Shown here: positions 1 through 10,561 of the stretch, piece after piece
Position numbering within the stretch: the first letter of the stretch is position 1
How the letters are laid out: the number at the start of each line of letters is the position of its first letter
NCBI GenBank assembly: GCA_025716815.1
Contig: JAIXMN010000006.1
Location: 1,585,739-1,649,738, forward strand
Source: Dichotomocladium elegans
Lineage: Eukaryota; Mucoromycota; Mucoromycetes; Mucorales; Lichtheimiaceae
Length of the DNA stretch: 64,000 nt
Direction of reading: 5' to 3'
Position numbers and translations under genes: made by a program
Notes under the pieces: generated by a model
Databases searched by the model: none
Told to the model about the DNA's origin: nothing
The model's input: the letters and a program-made list of their open reading frames with translations, nothing else

Positions 1-1
1 G

Positions 2-1759
2 GTGTCTGTCACCAAGCTGTTTGACATGATTTTCTCGGTCCCTGTCATCTTATACCTCTACAGCATCTTTATTCGGCTTTTCATGCATTTCGGGCTAGCT
101 TACGCGATTATTGCGCTCAGTTTTGGCTGTCTCGTTTCCCTTCACATCATCTACTTTATTGTCCGGCGTCAGTTCAAGTACGTGCTCTGGTTCATCATCT
201 ACTGTTTGTTCTCTGTACCGCTATTTGCGATTTGGTATCCTTTCGTCGCGATCTGGTGCAGTGATTATGGTGATCGTTGGTATGACGTTTGGCCGACTTC
301 GACGCGGCGCTATAGAAGTCGACGGCACGGTATCATCGATCACTATAGCGAAATGCAAGAAGAGGAGGAGCGTGGTGGGGAGGAGAACCGTTCGGAGTCT
401 AAAGGAGAAGAAATGAGTGACAATACTCCGCGCATGCGACTAGGCGAGTATGAGGCCATCGAGGCCGAAAAATCGTATCAACGCGCAATTGAAGAAGCGG
501 CTGCGCTCGATTCAAATTTTGCAGGCTTCACTGGCTTTGTTGGCGGGGGGCGGAACAGCGTCTATTCGATGCATTTTCGACGCTCGCAGTCTATCACTGA
601 AGTTACGATCCCAACGCCGGCTCCTGCTCAGATACGTACAGGAGGAATGCGGCTGGGTGTCCAGTCGATGATGGATCCGAACGGGAACGGTTTTCTCGAC
701 CGGGCCGACTCGTCTTCGCCTACAACTGCGAGTGTGCGGTCCAACTCATTTGCCAACCCATTTTCCTCAGCTCTCGACGATCCTTTTGATGACGGCTATG
801 CTATTAAGCAGCAAAACTATTTCGCCGAAGAAGCGCTGAACAGACGCCGGAGTCGGCAGCGGTTCCACAAGCCGAGCCATTCTCAGTCTTCTTATTTGAC
901 GCATTCCTCACGCACAACGACAGGTGAGGATTACCGCACGTATTACGCACCTACGTACCCTGTAGCAGCAACAAGTAGCACGTCGACAGCAGCAGCAGGA
1001 GGAGGAGGAGGCGGTGGGTTTGCGGATGGGCTCACGAGCCGATGCGGCCGGTCGTACTCGACGGAATCGATTGTGCCCATGGACCGCATATCCATCAATT
1101 CGGCGATTTCCAACACGTTCTCGATGGCGAGTTCGAGTCTGAGTCTGGATCCTGAGGTGACGCTCGAGACAGGCCGATATGATCCAAGCGCGTCATTCGG
1201 CAGGATTGTTGAGGAGGAGCCCAATGAAGAGGGTCGGAGCGCGGCATTGCACGGCAAAGTGGGGCTGATGCTTCCGGGCCATCCGCGATACAGCAGCGCT
1301 GCGACGACAGGCCCGCCAGCTTCGCTGCCATTGCGAGTGCGATCATCATGGTCACGGCGGCATCAACAACAACAACAACAGCAGCACCACAAAGCATCAG
1401 CAACAGCGCCCCATCCACCGCCCCCCGGTTCTTCGACGGTTGTTCAGCAGCATCGCCGGGACCCAAGTGATGAGCATCGCGAAGATGCTGTGCGTGACGC
1501 GATTGTTCGAGAGATACGTGCATACCTCGAAGAAGCGGATCTGGATCTGACGACGCGGGCTCAGGTCAAAGGTCATCTGTATGATGTGTTTGGCGCCACC
1601 CTTGAGCAAGATGGTGCCCTGCAGGAGTTTATCCATCAAAACATTGAAAGCATCACTCTGGAATTCTTGACGCGCAGCCCGAGACAACAGCTATCGTCAT
1701 CGTCATCACCCCAGCAGGAAGAACAGCAACAGCAAACCACCGTCTCATTAAACCATTAG
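2..1759 (+). CDS. chitin-synthase-like glycosyltransferase, C-terminal part (5' end outside window)
   Basis: Open from the left edge, so the catalytic part lies outside. The first ~95 residues hold three or four membrane helices. A long Ser/Gln-rich, low-complexity cytoplasmic stretch follows (poly-Gly near residue 340, poly-Gln near 460). The last ~75 residues, starting near DAVRDAIVREIRAYLEEADL, fit the DEK_C fold that ends class V-type chitin synthases (established family knowledge). The usual post-helix signature DDFSWG of class IV/V enzymes is not seen; the sequence there reads SDYGDRWYDVWP, so this could be a divergent chitin synthase or another membrane GT2 enzyme. Expected role: cell-wall polysaccharide synthesis at the plasma membrane. 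No intron is visible. Confidence is moderate because only the tail is present. Confidence 0.55.
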   Translation: MSVTKLFDMIFSVPVILYLYSIFIRLFMHFGLAYAIIALSFGCLVSLHIIYFIVRRQFKYVLWFIIYCLFSVPLFAIWYPFVAIWCSDYGDRWYDVWPTSTRRYRSRRHGIIDHYSEMQEEEERGGEENRSESKGEEMSDNTPRMRLGEYEAIEAEKSYQRAIEEAAALDSNFAGFTGFVGGGRNSVYSMHFRRSQSITEVTIPTPAPAQIRTGGMRLGVQSMMDPNGNGFLDRADSSSPTTASVRSNSFANPFSSALDDPFDDGYAIKQQNYFAEEALNRRRSRQRFHKPSHSQSSYLTHSSRTTTGEDYRTYYAPTYPVAATSSTSTAAAGGGGGGGFADGLTSRCGRSYSTESIVPMDRISINSAISNTFSMASSSLSLDPEVTLETGRYDPSASFGRIVEEEPNEEGRSAALHGKVGLMLPGHPRYSSAATTGPPASLPLRVRSSWSRRHQQQQQQQHHKASATAPHPPPPGSSTVVQQHRRDPSDEHREDAVRDAIVREIRAYLEEADLDLTTRAQVKGHLYDVFGATLEQDGALQEFIHQNIESITLEFLTRSPRQQLSSSSSPQQEEQQQQTTVSLNH

Positions 1760-2059
1760 CTAGCGCATTTATTTTATTTTTTTTTTGTTCCGCTCATTGT
1801 ATTGTTCGTTTTTCCCCCTCCTAGCCATTTGTGTAAATAATAATATTCTAAGCCGATCCTCCATTCCTCTCTACATAAATAAACGTGACGGCGTCATTCG
1901 AGAACATGAGTGCGTGTTTTTTAAGAGAGCAAGTAAAAAAAAAAAAAGTGGGTGTATGAAAAATGTGTACAAGAGGGAGTAAAAAGGTGCCGGGGGGGGA
2001 GACGTTGGTATCATGATTATCCACTACTTTTTTTTTCGGGGGGGGGGAGGGGGAAATTA
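1760..2059. other. short intergenic stretch between convergent genes
   Basis: About 300 bp of A/T- and G-homopolymer-rich sequence between the stop codons of two convergent genes. AATAAA at 1878-1883 is a plausible poly(A) signal for the upstream gene. Nothing else is recognised. Confidence 0.5.
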
Positions 2060-3821
2060 TTATTGTCGCCATCCTGCATTGAGTTGCATCAATGTTAATA
2101 CAGCATCCATTGGAAAATCGCCAGTGCCACCACCAGTGCCGCCACTACCACTACCACTGATGGCATCGGTGCTGGTATTGGATCCAGGGCTGTTAGTACA
2201 TGGATGTGTAGCCTGCTCGCCGGACGTGGCGGTGACGGGGCCATTCGAGGCATCGCCGTCTTCTGGTGTCGTCGCCGATGTGAGGGCCGATGTTCCAATG
2301 TGGCTGCTGAGGAGTGCAGCTAATTTATCCTCGGGTCGTTCTTCTTCTTGATCCTTGGCTACTGACGGCGTTGCGGATGTCTCGAGGGGTGCATGGGCCT
2401 GACATGTGCTTGTGGTCGTGTTTGTTGCTGCCACGACGGCCGCTGCTGCTGCTGCTGCTGCCGCCGCTGCTGCCGCTGCCGCCGCTTCCTGTTGCTGGTG
2501 TCGCTGCAGCTGTTGAAAGAACTCAAGCAAGGGATTCGATAATGACGTTTGCGGTTCTGTTATGGATGTAACGGGTGTTGGCGTACAAGTTGGTTCCGAT
2601 TTGGAGACACCTAAAAGCCGAGCTGCCGAACCAGCGGAGGATGAAGGGGCTATTGCGACGGTTGAGGTTGAGGAAGAAGAAGAAGATGATGATGACGACG
2701 ACGACGACGACGAAGATGATGATGATGAAAGTATCCCGAGATGTTGGCACAAGAGTGCTAGATTGGATATGTCTGGCATAATAGCAGACGCGTTGCTTGC
2801 CGCAAAAGACACGTCCCCGTTGCTTTGGTCACTATTACTGCTGTTGCCGCCGCCAGCGACAATAGTGCTATTACCAGGCGGCGTCGTGGACGAGGGATCA
2901 ATAACCGTCTTGCGCCGCTCCTTTTCTTTTCGCTTTTGTTTCCGTTTCGTGAACTCTTCTTCTACCCAGCGCCGCTTTGGTTCCGTGTCTTCTTTGCCAA
3001 AGAGCTTGTGCGCTCGCTTATTCACACGACACCGGAGATCATTGTCTTTATCTTTGCAGAGCAAAAAAGTTCAGGCCGAATAGCTCACATCCAGATCTTT
3101 TCTCCGCTTGACACATACGCATACACCCGCATTTCCTCCAACCACCCCCCCAATCCTCCATCATTTTGACGTACTTCGTTCCTCATTCAGGGCTCGCCAT
3201 CTTTTTTTCCGTTCCCGGTTATCCGCCCGGACCTAGCGAGCAAACAAAAAAGGAGCCGACGTGCGTGTATATGTATATATATATATATGAGGCGAAAAGA
3301 ACCACTTTTTGCGAGAAGCTGGGGAGAAGACCATTTTTTCTCTCCTTCTTTTTCCTTTTCCTGCAATACGATACCTTTTGGTTAATGAGTTCCCGCTTAA
3401 GCATCTCAGCTGTCAGTTGGGAGACAGAATTAAGGCTATCGTTCATGACAGGAACATTGTTATGCACGGCCGAAGAGCCGAACAGGTTACTGCCATTGCT
3501 GGTGGTGGCTGCCATGGCTGCTGCTGCTGCCTGAGCAATCGCCTGCGCTTGCGCGGCTGTCACCTGTTGGAGCTGTGATGCTGTCATGTTGAGTTCGTGC
3601 GTTGCAGTCGCTGCCGAAGACGCTTGTGATGGTGACGATGACGGTGATGGGGATGGCCGTGGCGATACTTCATCGGCTTTTACCATAATGGTGTCTGTTG
3701 CGGTCGTTGTTGTTGTTGTTATTATGGGTGAGCCTTGCGAGAACGAGACGGCTTTTTGTGGTGATGATGGCTGTTCCTGGTACTCGTCGCTGTTGGTGTT
3801 TGAATGTCTGCATTGATTCAT
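2060..3821 (-). CDS. DUF3020-domain protein
   Basis: Three exons: 3821-3375, 3232-3175, 3051-2060; 1497 nt, 498 aa. The middle exon (58 nt) encodes ADNRERKKRWRALNEER and joins in frame to NKDNDLRCRVNKRAHKLFG, which together rebuild the basic DUF3020 motif (residues ~150-200). This motif is known from fungal nuclear proteins, some with HMG boxes; its function is unknown. The domain is flanked by low-complexity sequence: Ser/Pro/Thr-rich N-terminus, a run of about 20 Ser near residue 300, and about 18 Ala near 380. No HMG box is visible. The ATG at 3821 is the first in frame. Probably a nuclear regulator by composition, which is inference. Confidence 0.75.
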
Positions 3822-4758
3822 TATTATTGAACGTTGTTGCTAAAATGGAATCATACACGATCCCGTTGGAAAAAAAAAGTTGCGACTTTGCGTGGTGGGT
3901 TGATTTGCAAAGAGAATGAACAGAACAATGGCAGGAATTTTCAAGTGGCCCACTTCTTTTTTTTTTTGGAGTGAGGAGGTGCGTGTGTGTTGAAAACGAC
4001 GGGTGCTCAATTTTTCGTTAGAGCTTTTTTCGGGAACTCAAAAAGGGCCACTTTTTTTTTATTTTTTTAGACATCCCCCGGTCCGAACCCCCAGAAAGAG
4101 CTGCACGGCGCTTTTTCTTGACCGGAACAATCCGCATGAGGGGCGCGGGAGCAGGGAGAGGGCCGATGCTTAAGGGCTCACAGATGCTAGAGGACAGGAC
4201 CCTGTCGATATGTATGCTATTTTCAGTCGTCGCATACGTACCTCTTCCAGACGCGAGCTTTCAAGAACCCCCCTTCGGGGGACATGATACTTTCCGCCCC
4301 TCCCATGCTGTTCTGCGCTGATTTTCGCCAGCCAACCTGTTCATTGCTTACCAGCTCTTTCGCAGTAAAATAAAGACGCAAGGGGTAGGGGAATACACTT
4401 ACATGTCTCGTGCGAATACATCCACATCGAGAGAAAAATAACGACAAGACGACTAATTCATTCACCACTCTTTTTAGTTCTTGACACGGATTGTTTCCCC
4501 CACTTCCTCAGATATAACCATGGTGTGCGCAAGTACTATAGATTATGTCTGAAGAGGTTACGTAGAAGGTGGGGTATAATACGAAGTTCATACAAAGAGA
4601 AAGCTTTCTTATATGCGCGGGGAGGGATTGGCTTGTGGTGAGCATTTCTTTTTTTTTGCAGTACGGGTGTGTATAGGGTGGTGTCCAGTAGGCTTTGGTA
4701 GATTCTGTTATGTCTGATATTGCTAATACTGACGGGATACAAAGTAGGTGAATATCAG
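3822..4758. other. intergenic, no gene seen
   Basis: About 940 bp between the 5' end of the DUF3020 gene and the 3' end of LARP1. It contains poly-T runs (near 3955 and 4050) and short open frames without recognisable protein character. It probably holds the DUF3020 promoter and the LARP1 3' UTR. Confidence 0.4.
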
Positions 4759-7700
4759 CTAGAGACCAATGAGACCCGCTCGACTTACATGATGAGGGAC
4801 CTTATAGTGGTGTTGTTGGATGTCGCGTTTTTGTTCCTGCACCTTTCTGAAATCGCTCACACATTTGTACCGCCCTAGCAAGTCCTGAAGCCGCTGATTC
4901 ATTTTTGCATTTTGGACGACCTTATCCTCGCAAGAGCATAGATAGGCCCAGAACTTCTCCAGACCGTACAGATGTCCATTGTCATAATCCATGAGCGTGA
5001 GTTCTTGAAAATCTTCATAAACGTACTGCCGAAAGTGCTTCTCCAAACCATATGAGTAAAAACGGAATAGGCATTCTAACCCATATCTTCGCACGCATAT
5101 ATAGAATCTCATCAGTATACAAAGTATAATATCTGTTCTATGAGTTCCCACCTACCGGTAGTTAGCATTGGCATCTTCAATAGCATACTGCATAAAGTTG
5201 CTGTACATCTTCATATTAAAATTATCTCTCAGAAAATAAGACCAGAATCGAAAAAGAACGTTCATCCCATGCGATCTGCCGACGCCTTTCAGTTTTCGCT
5301 CATGGAGTACGTTACTATAGTATATGCTGTAGATATGCTGTTCAAATCCGTTATCCTGCATGATCTGATAACCCGGGTGTTGAAATGGCGGAAGCTTGTG
5401 GTTATCTTCACGGAGAATGCTGCTGTTTTCGATGATCATCCCCCTTGACGACGCCAAGCAATGGCTCACAGACAGTGATTCCGAAGATTCGTACTGGCGT
5501 GCTTGATCGCTCAGAACCCACCCAACATGATTATGACATGCAGCGTTTTCGTTGTCGGGCGTTTGTATTATGCCATTCAATGTGTTTGAGCATGGTGCAG
5601 ATTCAGAGTGTACGGGGTAAAATTTCGTAACTGCTGGTGCAACTCTTTTAATATTGCGGATGATCAGATCATGCATAGACGTCTCTTTTTATGTAATATA
5701 ATAAAACTTACTTTTTTGAATCCGGTGCGTTAAGAGACGACAGACCTGTCTCATAAACATAGAGCCCTTCATTAATGATAGCAGACGTTTCGTCATTCAG
5801 CTTTGTGGTGTCTTCGTTGCTAACCCCCTGCCTCCGCTGTGTGATAAGCAGGATCCGCGCAACGGCTTCATCGTCAATATCATCATCGTCCAATAGAGAA
5901 TCCATTTTCATCGTTTTTGTCGCCCCGTTCGTTTCTCCGGCTTGCTCAAATACAAACGGTCCATTTCTGTCGCTTTTCATTGTTTCCTTTACACCATTAG
6001 TCTCTAAGGTAGAAGGCTTTGAAGCTGGTTCAACGGTTGTGCTGGCAGCCGAACCAGTAGGGATGTCTGTTGTCTGATCCTTTGAGCTGCTGGGAAGAAT
6101 CCACATCTCCCAACTCTCTTTTCTGCGGACCTTATCGCTGTCTGGGCTAAGTTCGACCACGCTGGACAATCTCAGGGCGTCTCGGATTAGTTCGTTGTTA
6201 GTTGTGAGCGTCTTTACACGGTTGAAGTTTCCAAGTATCTGAAGGTCAACATAGCCTTGAGAATCCATCTGTCAGAGTGTCAGTAAGAAAAAGAATGCAA
6301 ATGAGATGTTTGTTGAGGGAATGACCTACTTTTCCCCGTAGGAAAAGATCTTTGCATAGGTTATCAATGCTGAAATAATATTCACTAGAGAGGCAAAAGC
6401 ATATTGTCTTTCGAGTTGTGGCTAGACCCTCATTTTATAGGTTTGATTTCCTTATGACTTACATCTGTTGGATAATGTATGCTTTCAGCGTTTCAATATC
6501 AATAGAAACAAAGGTCGGTCGAGGTCGATTCATAGAGTAGTGTTGAATGTGGCGTCTGGGTGGACCGTTGGCTCGACCCCGCATTCCTCGACCTATCCCA
6601 TTCGCACCCGCAGGTCCACTGCCTCGGCTCCGATGGTGATATTCAGTCCGATGACTATGACCGTTGATGATTGCGGGCCTGTAATTCTTGGCTTTTGGCC
6701 CATTGTTAGGCAACTCTTCGAATTTCTTGTTGTTCTGGTGCGACTTTTCTGTCTTGGCAGATGATGCGGATGTAGTTGCGGGAGCGGTGGTATCAGCACC
6801 CTGCGAACTAACTACTTCGTCTGCAGTCGTTGGTTTCGCTGAATTGTTAATGGCATCCTTCTCTATGGACCTTGAACTTTTTGAGTTGTTTGCTACATTG
6901 TGGTTCCCAGTACGTTGATGACGACGGTTGTTCGCCTGCCGATGATTCAGGTCCTGTTGTTGCTGTTGCGACTGCGGGGACGGTTGCGTTTGAGCCCTTT
7001 GACGTTGATCCTGTTGGGTCTGCCGCTGCTGGTGATTCTGAGCATGCTTTTTGCCTTTCTTATTGTACTCTTGTTTTTGGCGATGGCGCTGTGAACTATT
7101 GGCGCGGGGGCGCGATTGGGATGAAGTGTGGATTATCGTTGGAGTAAGAGGTTTCCATTGCCCTTTCCCTTTCCCTAGAAGAAGCAGGAGATAAATACCA
7201 AAGAGTCACCAAAAAGGGATGATCGATTTCAGTTGCCCACTCCCAGAAATAAGTTGCCGTTGTCTTTTACCTTTAGGTAATGCCATTTTGTTCTTTTTTC
7301 CGGATTCGCCCGCAGCAGGGTCTGACAAAGAAGCCTCGCTGGGTGCAGGCCAAGCGCTTGTCGTCAACGGTTGCCTTTGATCATCTGTAACAACTGCTTG
7401 TCAGAGAATGCTCTTCAGCCTACAGTCCAATCTCCTTCACATTTCACATATTATGCTCTTCAGCTTTATCCGCCCTTCATGTTCTCCTTTTGACCAAATG
7501 AAAAGGAGAGCAGACCCTGTCAAAAAAATATGTGTGGGCACTACTTTACCGTTTTCATCAGAACCAGGCTCCACAGCCTCGCAGGTGGATACTGGCGTTG
7601 ACTCTTTTGCCTTGCGTGCCTGCCAGACATTGATGGGCGGTGTAGGCGCTGGAATAGTTGCAGCTTTACTTTTCGGTTCCTGATTATTATGCAGCTGCTG

Positions 7701-7817
7701 CGGCGATTTGGATCGCCGTCGCGACGATGTCGGCGGTGAGGACGTGGTTGATGGGTTAGACGACTGTGCTCGATTCATTTCGGCAGCAGCAGTTGTTTTA
7801 ACTGTTGGAGCGACCAT
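4759..7817 (-). CDS. LARP1: La-related protein 1 (LARP1) with La motif and DM15 region
   Basis: Seven exons: 7817-7550, 7384-7271, 7174-6463, 6384-6330, 6268-5712, 5644-5156, 5086-4759; 2523 nt, 840 aa, all phases consistent. The N-terminus has the LARP1-type INVWQARK motif (~62-69) and a Gln/Asn-rich linker with GQWKPL. The La motif starts at [12 protein letters not shown] and crosses two introns into [17 protein letters not shown] and [18 protein letters not shown] (~355-440). An acidic linker follows. The C-terminal DM15 region (~655-785) has [27 protein letters not shown] and [19 protein letters not shown]. Family knowledge: LARP1 binds mRNA 5' ends and 3' tails and controls translation and stability of TOP-type mRNAs. 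The end of the last exon is less certain because GTAAGT lies just before the stop. Confidence 0.92.
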
Positions 7818-8708
7818 GAAACAATGATCTCCACACACACGAATCAGGTTGACAGAAAAGAAATGTTTGAAGTAGTGATTGACACCGATGCTTGTTTGTA
7901 CGGGCGTGGGAGATTAAGGAAGAGAAGCAATAGATTCTGGATAGCGAAAAGGCCGGAGGAAAACGCAGAAGAGGAGAAGGGGAGGCTTTTTGTAGTTCCT
8001 GTCTGTTCTTGCAAACAAGAAGAAAGAGAGAAACAATTTAGCGCTATTCATTGAAAGTGTTGAGTAACACAAATCCCTCTTGCGCAGAAAGCATTGTGGA
8101 TGACACGTCCACTCTCTCCGCATGTGAACTCTCAAAACGAGTCTCTCCCGCTTACTTTATCACCATCAAATGACCAATGCCCTCCTTTGGCCGCATTGCA
8201 TTCCTGATGAAAATATTCCCATGATCTTTATTTGAGAAGATATTGCCGCTGAAATAGACTGTGGCTACGCAAAAGTACAACACAGCGTACGGATCGACCA
8301 TCTGTTATTATTGGGTACTGTAACATGCTCGAAGCATTTGTAGCTGCTGCGCCATCTGTCCTGTGAAAGAATTGCCTCTTTAGCCATTCTTCCTCTTGCT
8401 TTTTTTCTCGATGCTCCTTCAGATTGCGCGCCTTCTGGAGATAAATCCCGAGCAGGTTGACCAAAAGGTGAAGTAGACAATCCCATAGCGCCAAGTCTTT
8501 AATCCGTCATGATGAAAAAAAAAAAATAGAATGCTATCTCCGCAATGGGGGGGGTGCTATTGCGTGCGGTGGAAAAGATGCTGTTACATATTAGCACGAA
8601 GCGTAGCGGCAGCGGCAACGGGAGTAATGTGACCGGCTCAAAAAGTCACCGCCCGCATACACTGCTTTTCCCGCACTCTTTTTTTCGTATTCTCTGTTGG
8701 TGTAATAA
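7818..8708. other. divergent intergenic region with a weak small ORF
   Basis: About 890 bp between the starts of LARP1 (-) and CSTF1 (+), so it carries both promoters. Two overlapping minus-strand frames are open at 8228-8494, one with an ATG at 8486 giving a 73-residue polar peptide. No family is recognised and codon support is weak, so no gene is called. Confidence 0.4.
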
Positions 8709-10484
8709 ATGGAAACTGTGCCACATATTGACGAGAACGAGGTCCTCTCATTGATTATCGGGTACTTGGCATTGATCCTCTACCGTGCTAAGGAGAGATT
8801 GTATTTGCTAAAGCGGCTTCCCAATATATATGTTTATACCACCAATAGCCAGCTGGTCGCCTATGGCTACTCGGCTGTGGCACAGAACGTCGCTGACGCG
8901 ACTGGTGCTCCTGCAACAGTGACACCCAGCAATAAATTGCTCGAGCTGATTCAATATGGCAGAGAAAAAAGTAAATGTATGAGCGGTGGACAAATGGGAC
9001 ATGACGAAGGCTTATATTCGTTTTCAATAAGTGGAAGGTGAAGGATCAGACGACGACAATTATACTGAGAACGAGAAGCGCGACACGGACGTGGATTCGC
9101 AACATGGCGTTGACTGGAATCAGAACACAAAGATCACGGGTGGATTTGATCCTGATGCTGTACAGACAGCCGGTAAACCTGGCATCTCAGCTTAGGAGCA
9201 TGAAGGACTGACAAGTTGATGAGATTTTATTTTTTCTTTAAAGCACCTAAACCGACACCCGAATACATGCAGCTTTACTATACGCAGCACAAAGGACCGT
9301 GTCGCACAGCTGCCTTCAGTACCGATGGCCGGTTCGCGGCCACAGGTTCGCACGACTCGTCGTTGAAAGTATTAGACGTTGCTAAGATGAAGAAGCGCAC
9401 GGGTGATGTTGGTGACAAACCAGTGATCCGCACTTTATACGACCACACTGCGCCTGTCAACGATCTCTGCTTCCATCCGAACGGTCTTGTGCTGGCGAGC
9501 TGTGCCGAAGACCAAAGTGTTAAACTTTTCGATCTTTCCAAGATGGGCGTAAAGCGATCCTTCCGATACTTTCAGGTGATCATAGCGCAAGGATGAAGGG
9601 AAGAATCGTTGCTGATTGGATTGAGTTATAACAACAACAACAACAACAACAACAGGACGCCCAGCCGGTCAACTCGATCTGCTTTCACCCTTCGGGTGAC
9701 TACTTGTTAGCCGGTAGCGAGGATGCGGCTGTGCGGATATATGATGTCAAGACATTGCAATGTTTCACGAACTCAAAGGGCATCGACATGCACCGTGGCC
9801 CAATCACACAGATCCGATACTCGAAGTCCGGCAAGATTTTTGCGACATCTTCCACGGACGGATCGGTACGGATCTGGGACGGTGTATCAGGCCAATGCAT
9901 ACGTAACATCGAGAGAGCACATAATGGGACAACGGTCTCAAGTATCCGGCTGATGCAAAATGAGCGATTTGTTCTCAGCGCCGGTATGGACTCAACCATG
10001 CGACTCTGGGATATCCAAAGCGGAAAGACAGTGGTCGAGTATAGAGGTCATAACCAGAGGTCACAGATGCTTCAGGTAAGACGGACCGCGATGAAGTGAA
10101 TGCCAAGCTAAATAGTGAACAAATATTGGATACGTGTGTAGCCTACATTTACGCACAATGAAAACTATGTGATGATTGGCGACGAGACTTCGACCGATGT
10201 GATCTGCTGGGATACCCAAACTGGCAGTGTGCTAGCAAGACTAGGAGGCAATGCTTATGATATTGCATGTTATAAACGTCACAACTGACACATTGTTTCT
10301 TTCTGTAGGGCAAAACAACATGGTTCGGGCAGTTGTAGCATCGCCCACAGACGATGGTATTCTGACTTGCAGGTAAATATATTACACCATCTTACAATAA
10401 TACAATGAAGCAAATTATTGACTATTACATTTTTTTCTTAGTGACGATTACCGAGCAAGATACTTCCGGTCAGATCCTTATTAG
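8709..10484 (+). CDS. CSTF1: cleavage stimulation factor subunit 1 (CstF-50), WD40 protein
   Basis: Eight exons: 8709-8761, 8849-8970, 9032-9172, 9244-9575, 9656-10075, 10142-10247, 10309-10372, 10442-10484; 1281 nt, 426 aa, close to the ~431 aa of the animal protein. The N-terminal ~60 residues (SLIIGQLVAYGYSAVAQNV) match the CstF-50 homodimer domain. An acidic linker is followed by six to seven WD40 repeats (~105-426) with GH/WD-type motifs such as KSGKIFATSSTDGSVRIWDG and MDSTMRLWDIQSGK. It ends SDDYRARYFRSDPY. Family role: part of the CstF complex in mRNA 3'-end cleavage and polyadenylation. The seventh exon is best joined through a GC-AG intron (10248-10308). The stop lies 77 bp from the convergent stop of the next gene. 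Confidence 0.93.
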
Positions 10485-10561
10485 TGATGATGCTGAACAT
10501 GTTGTTAGTATTGATAAACAATGGGCATGAAATGGGCATGCGCGTATTTGTATTCTTTTGC

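Noticed and set aside
1095..1687. Minus-strand ORFs over the chitin-synthase-like tail
   Set aside because: Complement of Ser/Gln-rich low-complexity coding sequence; the plus frame carries the DEK_C domain.
8228..8494. Small minus-strand gene
   Set aside because: Two overlapping frames open equally well, no domain, and it lies in the LARP1/CSTF1 divergent promoter; kept only as a note.
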